Numbered from the stretch's first letter, positions 43,445 through 51,248 are shown. The stretch is 64,000 nt of DNA from Flavobacteriales bacterium (GCA_020635495.1 JACJZQ010000010.1:95634-159633); one strand, 5' to 3'. Notes: a model not told the origin generated them from the sequence alone. Program-made: numbers and translations.

Positions 43445-45142
43445 ATGGCTACCAAGGTTCACAATTCTGATGGATGGTTGTACGATCCGATCATTCCTGA
43501 CACGGATGCTTGGCCCATTGTTCAGCTTTCGAACAACCGCGAACAGTTCATTAAAGAACTGGTAGAACTTTCCATTCAGAACATCAAGGAAACGCTCGGA
43601 AACAATCCTGCTAACATCAAGGATGAACTTGCACGGACGTTGTACACCGAACGTATCCGACTCACGCAAACCCCTTGGAAAGCGGATGCTCCAGACGAAA
43701 AGGATTTCTGGAACAAGGTCAAAAAAGACATGGTTCGCATCAATGCAGGACATGAAAACCCGCATGCGTTTGGGCATGAAGATCTTATTCACCGTATTGT
43801 TAATCGCTACGCGGAAGAGATTGCTGGGATTTTCGATGTTCAGGCATACGATTTTGCAAAGCGGGTCACAACAGCTGGTTTTTCACGGTTGCTTAACGCA
43901 TCTCAAGGAAAAGGGATTTCACGGTTTTTTGAGAGTAGACACAATCTTCATGATAAGATTCACTTGATCGGAGAGATCGATCATGTGCGCGAATTGGCAA
44001 AGCAGGGAACCGTGGTGGTGGTGCCTACACACTCAAGTAACTTGGATTCCATGCTCATTGGTTGGGCCATACAGAGTATTGGTTTGCCTCCGGTGCTCTA
44101 TGGTGCAGGTCTCAACCTGTTCGGAATCAAGATTCTGGCTTGGTTCATGAATAGACTAGGAGCTTATAAGGTTGACAGGCGCAAGAAGAATCTCTTGTAT
44201 CTCGAAACGCTCAAAATGTATTCGGAGCTTTCGCTACGGAAAGGTTGCAACGGTCTATTCTTCCCAGGTGGCACCCGTTCAAGAAGCGGAATGATTGAGA
44301 AGCGACTGAAGCTTGGCTTGCTGGGAACTGCCCTTCAGGCGCAGCGAATGAATTTTCTGGAACATGGAGATGAAGGCAAAAAGCTGTTTGTTGTACCGGT
44401 AACCATCAATTACAATTTCGTTCTTGAGGCTCAAAGTCTCATCGATCAACACCTCAAGATCAGCGGTCAGGAGCAGTACTACGTTGAAAATGATGATTTT
44501 TCCACATCAACCAAGATGCTGAAGTTCATCTACCGCTTCTTTACGGCCAGTTCTGAAATTGCTGTAAGGTTTGGGGCACCGATGGATCTTTTCGGAAATC
44601 GACTTGACGAAGAGGGTAGAAGCTTCGGCCCGAACGGCAACGAGGTTGACATCAAGAAGTACTTTTTCTCTAACGGAGAGATTACCAAAGATCTTCAGCG
44701 TGATGCTGAATACACACGCATGTTAGGCGAGAGGATAGTTGAAAGTTACCACCGCGAAACCGTTGTCTTCTGTAGTAGCATCTTGGCTTACTCTGCATTC
44801 AGAATCATCAAGAAACGGCATCCTAAAATGGACCTTTACGGGTTGATGCGACTTCCATCGGATGACCTTGTGATCAGACCGAAAGAATTGATGGATTCCG
44901 TTGATAGAATTGTTGACCGCCTGCGTGAGATGCATGCCAATGGCGAAGTTCAACTGGAGGCTGAGATCGTGAAGGGAAATCTGTCATCCATTATCAAGAA
45001 GGGAATTGCCAATCTGGGAATTTACCACGCCAAACTGCCGTTGATGTATAATCAGGAAGGCGATTTTCAATCGCAAGACATCAAAGTGTTGTTTTTCTAC
45101 CATAACAGATTAGAAGGATATGAGCTCCACAAATACATCTGA
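43445..45142 (+). CDS. glycerol(phosphate) acyltransferase of the PlsB/PlsC superfamily
   Basis: 565 residues; transfers an acyl chain to glycerol-3-phosphate or lysophosphatidate in phospholipid synthesis. The four acyltransferase blocks are visible: PTHSSNLDSM (HxxxxD catalytic pair, about residue 197), GAYKVDRRKKN, FFPGGTRSRSG and LFVVPVTINYN. The flanking N-terminal 190 residues and C-terminal 200 residues are longer than in PlsC and closer to PlsB. It overlaps gpsA by 23 bases, and GpsA makes glycerol-3-phosphate, so G3P is the most likely acceptor. No clear membrane-spanning helix; peripheral membrane association is likely. Separating the PlsB from the PlsC function needs biochemistry, so no symbol is given. 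Confidence 0.85.
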   Translation: MATKVHNSDGWLYDPIIPDTDAWPIVQLSNNREQFIKELVELSIQNIKETLGNNPANIKDELARTLYTERIRLTQTPWKADAPDEKDFWNKVKKDMVRINAGHENPHAFGHEDLIHRIVNRYAEEIAGIFDVQAYDFAKRVTTAGFSRLLNASQGKGISRFFESRHNLHDKIHLIGEIDHVRELAKQGTVVVVPTHSSNLDSMLIGWAIQSIGLPPVLYGAGLNLFGIKILAWFMNRLGAYKVDRRKKNLLYLETLKMYSELSLRKGCNGLFFPGGTRSRSGMIEKRLKLGLLGTALQAQRMNFLEHGDEGKKLFVVPVTINYNFVLEAQSLIDQHLKISGQEQYYVENDDFSTSTKMLKFIYRFFTASSEIAVRFGAPMDLFGNRLDEEGRSFGPNGNEVDIKKYFFSNGEITKDLQRDAEYTRMLGERIVESYHRETVVFCSSILAYSAFRIIKKRHPKMDLYGLMRLPSDDLVIRPKELMDSVDRIVDRLREMHANGEVQLEAEIVKGNLSSIIKKGIANLGIYHAKLPLMYNQEGDFQSQDIKVLFFYHNRLEGYELHKYI

Positions 45143-46193
45143 GAAACAGCCGGTCGGTGTTATGGGTGGTGGGAGTTTTGGCTCGGCCATAGCCAATCTA
45201 TTGGCCGAAAATCAGCCTGTTTATCTGCTAACGCGAAGTCAGGAGGTGGTAGAGTCCATCAAAGCCACAAGAGACAATCGCGGTAGGAAGATGCATGAAA
45301 ACATCATTCCAACAACCGATCCGAAGGAATTGGCCGACAATTGCCGACTCATCTATCCGATAATTCCATCTGCCGGATTCCGCGATACCATCAAACAGAT
45401 GGCACCATATCTTACACCGGAGCACATTCTGATACATGGCACCAAGGGTGTGGATGTGCAGCTGCCAGAAGGTGATACACTCACCGTTGATTACAAACTG
45501 AAACCGTCTCTGGTCAACACCATGTCCGAAGTAATTCTTCAAGAAACCATTGTAAGGCGTGTTGGTTGCTTGGCAGGACCGAATTTGGCTGCTGAGATTT
45601 TGAACGGACAGCCTGCCGCAACGGTAATTGCGAGTCATTTCGAAGAAGTGATCAAGATCGGGCAGCAGACGCTACGTACGCCACGGTTCCAAGTTTATGG
45701 AAGCCATGATCTGACGGGAGTTGAGATTGCCGGTGTGTTGAAAAACGTAATCGCGTTGGCCGCTGGTGCACTAAGCGGGCTAGGTTTCGGAGAGAACGCC
45801 AAAGCATTGCTAATAAGCCGCGGATTGGTAGAGATGATCTATGTAGGAAAGAACCTTGGCGGAGACGTTACGGCATTCCTTGGTCTGGCTGGAGTTGGCG
45901 ACCTGATCGCTACGTGCTCAAGCCCCAAAAGCCGGAATTACACGGTAGGTTACCGCATGGCAAAAGGTGAAACCCTCACCGCCATTCTTGCCGATATGGA
46001 GGAAGTTGCGGAAGGAGTGAACACGCTTCGTATTTCGCGTGCCATGGCCAACTATCTAGGTTACCGCGCGCCACTTACCGAAACAGTCTATGATGTGCTG
46101 TACGGAGAGAAAACCGTGCAGGAAGGATTGGATTATCTTATGAAATTCCCGTTTTACGTTGACATCGATAGGTCGATGTTTGACCCAGACTAA
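45120..46193 (+). CDS. gpsA: glycerol-3-phosphate dehydrogenase [NAD(P)+]
   Basis: 357 residues; reduces dihydroxyacetone phosphate to sn-glycerol-3-phosphate for membrane lipids. Nucleotide-binding GVMGGGSFGSAIANLLAE lies at residues 13-30; the next blocks are LIYPIIPSAGFRDTI, HGTKGVD, the catalytic-lysine region GVEIAGVLKNVIALAAG, and GLAGVGDLIATCSSPKSRNYTVG. C-terminal EVAEGVNTLRISR and APLTETVYDVLYG are characteristic. It starts 23 bases inside the upstream acyltransferase gene, an arrangement that suggests translational coupling of substrate supply and use. Its stop overlaps the stop of the convergent SDR gene by four bases. Confidence 0.95.
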   Translation: MSSTNTSEKQPVGVMGGGSFGSAIANLLAENQPVYLLTRSQEVVESIKATRDNRGRKMHENIIPTTDPKELADNCRLIYPIIPSAGFRDTIKQMAPYLTPEHILIHGTKGVDVQLPEGDTLTVDYKLKPSLVNTMSEVILQETIVRRVGCLAGPNLAAEILNGQPAATVIASHFEEVIKIGQQTLRTPRFQVYGSHDLTGVEIAGVLKNVIALAAGALSGLGFGENAKALLISRGLVEMIYVGKNLGGDVTAFLGLAGVGDLIATCSSPKSRNYTVGYRMAKGETLTAILADMEEVAEGVNTLRISRAMANYLGYRAPLTETVYDVLYGEKTVQEGLDYLMKFPFYVDIDRSMFDPD

Positions 46194-46945
46194 CTCCTTT
46201 TTACCTGAGTGGAACTTCCTTGGTCTGAAGGAAGAATAAGCATATCGGCAATATTAACGTGCGGTGGTCGGGTGGCTACAAACGCAATACAATCGGCAAT
46301 GTCTTCGGCTGTAAGCGGACTCATTCCTTGGTAAACGTTATCTGCTCTGCTCTTATCGCCATGGAATCGGACAATGGAGAATTCTGTTTCAACTAATCCA
46401 GGAGCAATGTTCGTTACTCGGATTCCTTTGTCGTAAAGCTCTTTTCGTAACCCTTCTGATATGGCACGCACAGCATGTTTGGTGGCACAATACACGTTTC
46501 CGTTCGGGTACACTTCAACTCCGGCAATGGAACCAACATTGATGATGTGCCCAGAACCAGCATCGACCATTCTAGGAGCCAGTTCTCGGGTGATGTAAAG
46601 CAGACCTTTCACGTTGGTGTCGATCATTTTTTCCCAGTCTTCAATGTCTCCTGCGTGAAGTGGAGCAAGGCCCGAAGCGAGACCAGCATTGTTTACCAGC
46701 ACATCAATTTGCTGGTCACCGATTTCATTCCTGCAGAAGTCTTCTACTTGCCGTCTTTCTCTGATATCGAAAGCGTGGATGGAAACCGAAACCTTGTATT
46801 CTGACTCAAGTTGTGATTTGAATTTATCGAGTCGATCTTTTCTTCTTCCAGTAAGAATCAGGTTGTAACCAAGTTTGGCGAATTCGATGGCTGTTGCTTC
46901 TCCGATTCCAGCTGTTGCTCCTGTTACTAATGCGGTTTTTGACAT
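46190..46945 (-). CDS. short-chain dehydrogenase/reductase, YdfG-like
   Basis: 251 residues, classical SDR. Cofactor motif TGATAGIGEA at 8-17 with RRKDR after the second strand, favouring NADP; NNAGLASG near residue 86; catalytic Ser in INVGSIAG and the YxxxK pair in YCATKHAVRA; then APGLVETEFS. Overall it resembles the YdfG group, which oxidises serine and 3-hydroxy acids, but substrate cannot be read from sequence. Converges on gpsA with overlapping stops. Upstream lie two intergenic repeat elements and no recognisable promoter. Confidence 0.9.
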   Translation of the reverse strand: MSKTALVTGATAGIGEATAIEFAKLGYNLILTGRRKDRLDKFKSQLESEYKVSVSIHAFDIRERRQVEDFCRNEIGDQQIDVLVNNAGLASGLAPLHAGDIEDWEKMIDTNVKGLLYITRELAPRMVDAGSGHIINVGSIAGVEVYPNGNVYCATKHAVRAISEGLRKELYDKGIRVTNIAPGLVETEFSIVRFHGDKSRADNVYQGMSPLTAEDIADCIAFVATRPPHVNIADMLILPSDQGSSTQVKRS

Positions 46946-46965
46946 GTTGGAAAATTACAACTCTT

Positions 46966-47047
46966 CGTCATTGCGAGGACGAAGGACGAAGCAATCTCTT
47001 TGATGACTGTTGGAGATTGCCACGCTCGTTCCTCGCTCGCAATGACA
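46966..47047. repeat. imperfect palindromic intergenic repeat
   Basis: The left arm CGTCATTGCGAGGACGAAGG..GCAATCTC (46966-46998) and the right arm GAGATTGCCACGC..CTCGCAATGACAG (47013-47047) are inverted copies of each other around a 14-base centre and can fold into a long hairpin. From memory this core (TCATTGCGAGG...GCAATCTC) recurs between genes in many bacterial genomes, like REP/MITE-type elements; this cannot be confirmed here. Only one copy is present in the window. Confidence 0.7.
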
Positions 47048-47056
47048 GTGGCAAAT

Positions 47057-47133
47057 GCCGTGCGTTAGGGATTGAAGCAAGCTACCGTGTAGTGCGGAAA
47101 GCCCGACCCTTTGCGCAGCTTAGGGTAACGCCC
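47057..47133. repeat. second intergenic repeat-like element
   Basis: GCCGTGCGTTAGGGATTGAAGC through AAGCCCGACCC to GGTAACGCCC. It directly follows the palindromic element and has the look of the GGATTGAAGC...AAGCCCGACCC repeat found between genes in other Bacteroidota, again from memory. It contains the small dyad CTACCGTGTAG. No coding content is supported. Confidence 0.45.
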
Positions 47134-47171
47134 AAATCTGAACTCAAAATGATTAAAAACTAAAGAAATAG

Positions 47172-47202
47172 TTGATTAACTAAAAAATTAGTTATATGTT
47201 TG
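47172..47202 (+). promoter_or_regulatory. blaI promoter with embedded BlaI-type operator
   Basis: TTG at 47172-47174, a 20-base spacer, then TATGTTTG at 47195-47202. The spacer holds the perfect dyad TAACTAA-AAAA-TTAGTTA (47177-47194), filling the space between the two promoter elements, so a bound dimer would block RNA polymerase. This fits autoregulation by the BlaI/MecI-family product of the next gene. The start codon lies four bases after the -7 element, implying a leaderless or nearly leaderless mRNA. Confidence 0.75.
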
Positions 47203-47206
47203 GTGT

Positions 47207-47578
47207 ATGAAAGATCTGACAAAGGCCGAAGAACAGGTGATGCATGCGCTTTGGAAACTCGAGAAAGCATTTGTAAAGGATGTGATCGAGGAGTTTCCAG
47301 AGCCGAAACCTGCGTACAACACAGTTAGTACGATCATTAGAATTCTGGAGAAAAAGGAGTTCGTTGATCACAAAGCGTTCGGGAAAACGTACCAATATTT
47401 CCCAATTGTTTCGAAAGAAGACTATACGAAACACACCGCTGGACAGTTGGTTGATAACTACTTCGGGGGTTCATTCAAGAATTTGGTGTCCTTTTTTGTG
47501 AAGGACAATGACATGACGGTGAAGGAGATGGACGAGCTGATGAAGGTGATCGAATCGAAAAAGAACGAAAATGAGTGA
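47207..47578 (+). CDS. BlaI/MecI/CopY family transcriptional repressor
   Basis: 123 residues. Winged helix typical of the family: LTKAEEQVMHALWKL, KDVIEEFPEPKPAYNTVSTI (recognition helix), IRILEKKEFVDHKAFGK. The C-terminal dimerisation helices (about 70-123) include LVDNYFGGSFKNLVSFFV. Such repressors are dimeric and are inactivated when a membrane M56 peptidase partner is triggered; that partner gene overlaps its end by eight bases. A dyad operator lies in its promoter. Beta-lactam resistance need not be the output: in Bacteroidota such pairs are widespread and no beta-lactamase gene is nearby. Confidence 0.92.
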   Translation: MKDLTKAEEQVMHALWKLEKAFVKDVIEEFPEPKPAYNTVSTIIRILEKKEFVDHKAFGKTYQYFPIVSKEDYTKHTAGQLVDNYFGGSFKNLVSFFVKDNDMTVKEMDELMKVIESKKNENE

Positions 47579-48764
47579 GTTTATCCGATTTCTTTTGATC
47601 AGCAATGTATCGCTGATGGTGGTCTGGGCTGGCTATTGGCTCTTTCTGAGAAAGACCACTTTCCATAGCCTGAACCGTGGTTATCTGCTGCTTGGTTCGG
47701 TTGTCTCTTTGCTGATGCCGTTTGTGCCAGTTGGTTCCACAACAACACAACAGATAATTGGTCTGCAATTGCCCGCAATCGAAGTCGGGAGAAGTCTGCT
47801 GCCAACGGTTACGGAAGCGGGAGAGGTAAATTGGTTGTTGGTGGCGTATGCGCTTGGAGCTATGATTGCCCTTGGTCTGTTTGTGCGGGCGGTTTCGAGT
47901 ATGATTCGACTGCTGAATGAGTCCGATTCTGAGATAATAGAAGGACAATTGGTGTTGCGATCGGACAAGGCCGGACCATTCTCATTCCTATCAATCATTC
48001 ACTTGCCAAAGAAGCTGCCACTCTCAGGTCTGAGAACCATTCTGAAGCACGAAATAGCGCATGTTGAGCTGGGACACTCGTACGATGTGCTTTGGCTCAG
48101 TTTCTTGCGCATTCTGTTCTGGTTCAACCCAGCATTGGCGCTTTACCAGCGAAGTCTTCGCGAAATCCACGAGTATCAGGCAGATGCTCTCACACATATA
48201 TCCTCATCGAAGGAGCACTACGTTAAGGTTCAATTGGATCAACTGTTTCAGCTACCGTCAGAACTTTCATTTGCTAACAGTTTTCATAATTCAAATGATC
48301 TTAAAAAACGTATCGAAATGATCTATTCAGAAAAAACATCAAAGTGGGGAGGAATGCGCTATTTCATGGTACTTCCTCTAGTAGCCATCATCGGTTTGTT
48401 GGCAGCTTGTACCGAAACGCCTACCGAAGCCATTCAGGAAGAAGTGGAGAAAGTGTACAAAGAGGCCGATGTAATGCCAGAATTTCCTGGCGGTATGCCC
48501 GAACTCATGCAGTATATGGTAGAATCAATCAAGTATCCGAAGGAGCTTCAGGAAGCGAATATCGCAGGAAAGGTATTCGTCAGATTTGTTGTCGACACGG
48601 AAGGAAAAGTTGGTCAAGTAGAAGTAGTAAAGAGTCTTCATGAGCAATTGGACGCAGAGGCCGTTCGCGTAATTTCAGGAATGCCGGATTGGACTCCTGG
48701 GAAAAAGGATGGCAAAGCAGTTAACGTGGAGTTGGTTCTTCCAATTTCTTACACGTTAGAGTAG
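47571..48764 (+). CDS. BlaR1-like M56 membrane peptidase with TonB-type C-terminus
   Basis: 397 residues. N-terminal membrane helices (FLLISNVSLMVVWAGYWLFL; GYLLLGSVVSLLMPFV; LVAYALGAMIALGLFV) enclose a metallopeptidase domain with zinc motif LKHEIAHVELGHSYD (HExxH) and HEYQADAL further on. A fourth helix (MRYFMVLPLVAIIGLLAAC) lies near residue 265. The last 95 residues form a TonB-like C-terminal domain (MPEFPGGMPELMQYM, IAGKVFVRFVVDTEGKV, DWTPGKKDGKAVNV) in place of the penicillin-binding sensor of Staphylococcus BlaR1. It starts eight bases before the end of the BlaI-like gene (ATGAGTGA). Likely signal transducer that relieves repression. The trigger is unknown; the periplasmic TonB-like part is the probable sensor. 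Confidence 0.9.
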   Translation: MSEFIRFLLISNVSLMVVWAGYWLFLRKTTFHSLNRGYLLLGSVVSLLMPFVPVGSTTTQQIIGLQLPAIEVGRSLLPTVTEAGEVNWLLVAYALGAMIALGLFVRAVSSMIRLLNESDSEIIEGQLVLRSDKAGPFSFLSIIHLPKKLPLSGLRTILKHEIAHVELGHSYDVLWLSFLRILFWFNPALALYQRSLREIHEYQADALTHISSSKEHYVKVQLDQLFQLPSELSFANSFHNSNDLKKRIEMIYSEKTSKWGGMRYFMVLPLVAIIGLLAACTETPTEAIQEEVEKVYKEADVMPEFPGGMPELMQYMVESIKYPKELQEANIAGKVFVRFVVDTEGKVGQVEVVKSLHEQLDAEAVRVISGMPDWTPGKKDGKAVNVELVLPISYTLE

Positions 48765-48790
48765 GAGAGCAGTCTCCTTGGTGTAGAGAG

Positions 48791-48823
48791 AATCCTATCT
48801 GCGTAAGCGGGTGGGATTTTTTT
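48791..48823 (+). terminator. intrinsic terminator after the BlaI/M56 pair
   Basis: 12-bp stem AATCCTATCTGC / GCGGGTGGGATT (including G:T pairs) closed by a GTAA tetraloop and followed by seven T. Confidence 0.75.
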
Positions 48824-48843
48824 ATTTGTAAATGTGATACTAA

Positions 48844-48855
48844 AATGATATCATT
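48844..48855. promoter_or_regulatory. 12-bp palindrome upstream of the SPFH gene
   Basis: AATGATATCATT, perfect and symmetric, 27 bases before ATG 48882, in a region without a TAnnTTTG element. It could be an operator for the Arc-like protein encoded at the end of the same unit. Confidence 0.35.
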
Positions 48856-48881
48856 GTGGTAACAATATAAATCGACAGAAA

Positions 48882-49739
48882 ATGAAAGAGGAAAAAACAA
48901 TTAAACCGATCTCCGGGTGGATCATGTTAATGGTTCACTTAGTAATGCTGGCTGCCATAGGATATATCGCCTATTCATTGCATCAACCTGCTTGGCTGCT
49001 GCTTGGATTCATTCCGTTTATAACCATGATAGGATTCATGATTGTCAATCCGAATCAATCAACGGTTCTGGTTCTGTTTGGGAAATACCAAGGAACGGTA
49101 AAGTCGGATGGGTTCTTTTGGGTTAATCCCTTCAACATGAAAAAGCGAATCTCACTCAGGGCACACAACTTTGATAATGAGCCCATTAAGGTGAATGACA
49201 AGCTGGGCAATCCGATCATGATCGGGGCGGTTGTGGTTTGGAGAGTGAAAGACACCTACAAAGCAGCCTTTGATGTGAACGATTACTTGGAGTTCGTTCA
49301 GATTCAGAGTGAAGCGGCACTAAGAAGAATGGCAGGTCATTATCCGTATGATGAGTTCCATGATGAAGGCGAAGAAGGCGAGATCTCATTGCGTTCTGGT
49401 GGGAAGGAAGTGAACGATGAATTGGAGCAAGCCTTAGATCGCAGACTTGGTATTGCTGGAATTGAGGTTCTGGAGGCAAGGATCAGCCATTTGGCTTACG
49501 CGAATGAGATTGCAGGAGCGATGCTTCAGCGGCAGCAGGCAACAGCCATTGTAGCTGCCAGAAGAAAGATCGTAGAAGGTGCCGTTGGCATGGTGGAAAT
49601 GGCTTTGGAAGAACTGAGCCAAAAAGACATCGTACATCTTGATGACGAGAAGAAGGCGCAGATGGTCAGCAACCTGATGGTTGTTCTTTGCTCGGACAAA
49701 GCCGCTTCTCCGATAGTCAATGCAGGTTCATTATACTAA
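48882..49739 (+). CDS. SPFH/Band 7 domain membrane protein
   Basis: 285 residues. Two closely spaced N-terminal membrane helices (WIMLMVHLVMLAAIGYIAYS and WLLLGFIPFITMIGFMI) precede an SPFH domain at about 60-230: NPNQSTVLVLFGKYQGTV, GFFWVNPF, RAHNFDNEPIKVNDK, GNPIMIGAVVVWRVKD. The later helical part (NEIAGAMLQRQQATAIVAARRK) is typical of the prohibitin-like oligomerisation region. SPFH proteins form large membrane rings that organise lipids or control proteases. Followed after 9 bases by a 51-codon gene and then an Arc-like gene, an arrangement I believe recurs for this subfamily. Confidence 0.9.
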   Translation: MKEEKTIKPISGWIMLMVHLVMLAAIGYIAYSLHQPAWLLLGFIPFITMIGFMIVNPNQSTVLVLFGKYQGTVKSDGFFWVNPFNMKKRISLRAHNFDNEPIKVNDKLGNPIMIGAVVVWRVKDTYKAAFDVNDYLEFVQIQSEAALRRMAGHYPYDEFHDEGEEGEISLRSGGKEVNDELEQALDRRLGIAGIEVLEARISHLAYANEIAGAMLQRQQATAIVAARRKIVEGAVGMVEMALEELSQKDIVHLDDEKKAQMVSNLMVVLCSDKAASPIVNAGSLY

Positions 49740-49748
49740 GCACGGGTC

Positions 49749-49904
49749 ATGAAGAAGTATCAAGTATTTAAGAAGAAGATGTTTGAGAGCATGGAGAAAT
49801 ACGAAGTGCGATTGAACGATGAGTGCCGCAAAGGCTATCGGCCCATCTCCATGACGTATGATCATACCACAGGAATTTGTGTCCTGCTGGAAAAAGTAAA
49901 CTAA
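49749..49904 (+). CDS. small basic protein between SPFH and Arc-like genes
   Basis: 51 codons from ATG 49749 to TAA: begins MKKYQVFKKKMFESMEKYE and ends CVLLEKVN. It is Lys/Glu-rich with two cysteines and no membrane helix or signal peptide. It starts nine bases after the SPFH stop and is followed after three bases by the Arc-like gene, so it fits a three-gene unit. No family recognised; tight spacing and gene-like composition support it being real. Confidence 0.6.
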   Translation: MKKYQVFKKKMFESMEKYEVRLNDECRKGYRPISMTYDHTTGICVLLEKVN

Positions 49905-49907
49905 GGT

Positions 49908-50078
49908 TTGGCCAAGAAAAAGCCATTTGTGTTGCGTCTCGATCCTGAGACACTGAAAGCGATAGAGAAGTGGGCTGCGGATGAATTCCGCAGCTCAAAT
50001 GGGCAATTGGAGTGGATCGTTAACAAGGCGCTGAAAGACGCTAACCGACTGCCGAATAAGAAGACATCCGAAGATTGA
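49908..50078 (+). CDS. Arc-like ribbon-helix-helix DNA-binding protein
   Basis: 56 codons starting at TTG 49908 (KKKPFVLRLDPETLKAIEKW follows the first Ala). The pattern is a basic beta strand (KPFVLRLD) then two helices (PETLKAIEKWAADEF; SNGQLEWIVNKALKDANR), matching Arc/MetJ-type repressors that bind DNA as dimers through the strand. It lies three bases after the 51-codon gene. Likely represses its own unit, perhaps through the palindrome at 48844-48855. A toxin-antitoxin antidote role is an alternative, but no toxin-like partner is present. Confidence 0.7.
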   Translation: MAKKKPFVLRLDPETLKAIEKWAADEFRSSNGQLEWIVNKALKDANRLPNKKTSED

Positions 50079-50079
50079 A

Positions 50080-51210
50080 CTACATCGGCCTTTTGATCAA
50101 CAGCACATCTGAATCTCCATTTACGGTAGAATTACCGCAGATGTAGTAAGAGCCGTTGTGTTCTATGATGTCGTTGCCGCGTTGGTCGCCATCGGCACCA
50201 AAGTTCAATTCCTCTAGCACATTACCGCTTGCGTCAGTTTTGATGAAGTAAACCTGCTCGTCATTGCCGAAACTGTTGGTTCGGCCCACGAAAACATAGT
50301 TTCCTTGGCTATCGGCCAGAACACCTTCGCCACCCTCGTGAGATGGAATTGTACCAAAATGATGTTCCCAAACGGTGGCTCCGTTCATGTCCAGTTTTGT
50401 AGCCAAAAGCGAGTGGTTCGGTTCTTCACTTGCCGAATGATTGCTCATAATGTATCCGCCATCCGAAGTTCTTGCGATGGCTTGGCTTTCTTCGTAGGCA
50501 GCGCCTCCAATGGTGGTTGACCACAGACTGTCTCCAGCAAGAGAAACGGTTTGTAGATAATTATCGCGGTCTCCAGCACCGAAACTGTTGGTGAACCCGA
50601 GCAACATGACCTCATTACTATTCACCTGAAGCAATTCAGAACCTCCGTCAGCACCATCGCTGCCAAATGTTCGGCTCCAGAGTTCATTTCCACTGGCGTC
50701 TGTCTTGATCACATACATGGAGATGGGACCAGCCCCGAAACTCTGTGTTGTACCGATAAGCATCAAACTGCCATCCTCCAATTCAATTATGTCTGTGGCA
50801 AAGTCGGTCATGGGGCCACCGAAAGTCTTCTGCCAGATCAGATTACCGTCTGAGTCGGTCTTTGCCAACAGCACATCTTTGTTTCCGTTCTGGTCGGTGA
50901 GGCTACCTGCAAGTATCAACTTGTTGTCTTGCGTGCATTTGATGCTGATGCCTTCTGTATTGATCAGTATGCTTCTTTGGAGCGTGCTCACCCCATTGAA
51001 ATCAACAAAATCAATATTGAGGAATGAGTTGCCACCGTTAATGCTTGTGCCAATTACGGCCAATCGGTCACCAACAACAATAAGCCTATTGGCAGATTGA
51101 TCACCCGATTCTTGTAGCGTTATTTCGAACGCTGCTATGTAATTCGTTTCGGGTTTCTTGCAACTGGCCACGCAGAAGATGACCACAGAAAAAAGGAGGA
51201 GTCTTTTCAC
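50080..51210 (-). CDS. beta-propeller lipoprotein of unknown function
   Basis: 376 residues, start GTG 51210. Lipoprotein signal: KRLLLFSVVIFCVASCKKP, with the lipidated Cys near residue 17. The rest is a series of about seven repeats of the form TDxxGNLIWQKTFGG...DG...LIGTTQSFGAG, the bacterial beta-propeller pattern in which each blade carries a TDASGN-type turn and a G(F/G)-rich strand. The probable location is the periplasmic side or outer surface of the outer membrane. No catalytic motif. Converges on the Arc-like gene with one base between stops; lies 38 bases downstream of the M28 peptidase on the same strand. Confidence 0.8.
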   Translation of the reverse strand: MKRLLLFSVVIFCVASCKKPETNYIAAFEITLQESGDQSANRLIVVGDRLAVIGTSINGGNSFLNIDFVDFNGVSTLQRSILINTEGISIKCTQDNKLILAGSLTDQNGNKDVLLAKTDSDGNLIWQKTFGGPMTDFATDIIELEDGSLMLIGTTQSFGAGPISMYVIKTDASGNELWSRTFGSDGADGGSELLQVNSNEVMLLGFTNSFGAGDRDNYLQTVSLAGDSLWSTTIGGAAYEESQAIARTSDGGYIMSNHSASEEPNHSLLATKLDMNGATVWEHHFGTIPSHEGGEGVLADSQGNYVFVGRTNSFGNDEQVYFIKTDASGNVLEELNFGADGDQRGNDIIEHNGSYYICGNSTVNGDSDVLLIKRPM

Positions 51211-51248
51211 GTGCGCAGAACGTAAGGACCCCGCAAAAATTGTTCTGG

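Noticed and set aside
46894..47163. 89-codon open frame upstream of the BlaI-like gene
   Set aside because: It crosses the SDR start region and both intergenic repeats; short frames over such repeats are a common false call.
49908..50078. Toxin-antitoxin interpretation of the Arc-like gene
   Set aside because: The upstream 51-codon product has no RelE, MazF or HicA features, and linkage to an SPFH gene fits a self-regulated unit better.
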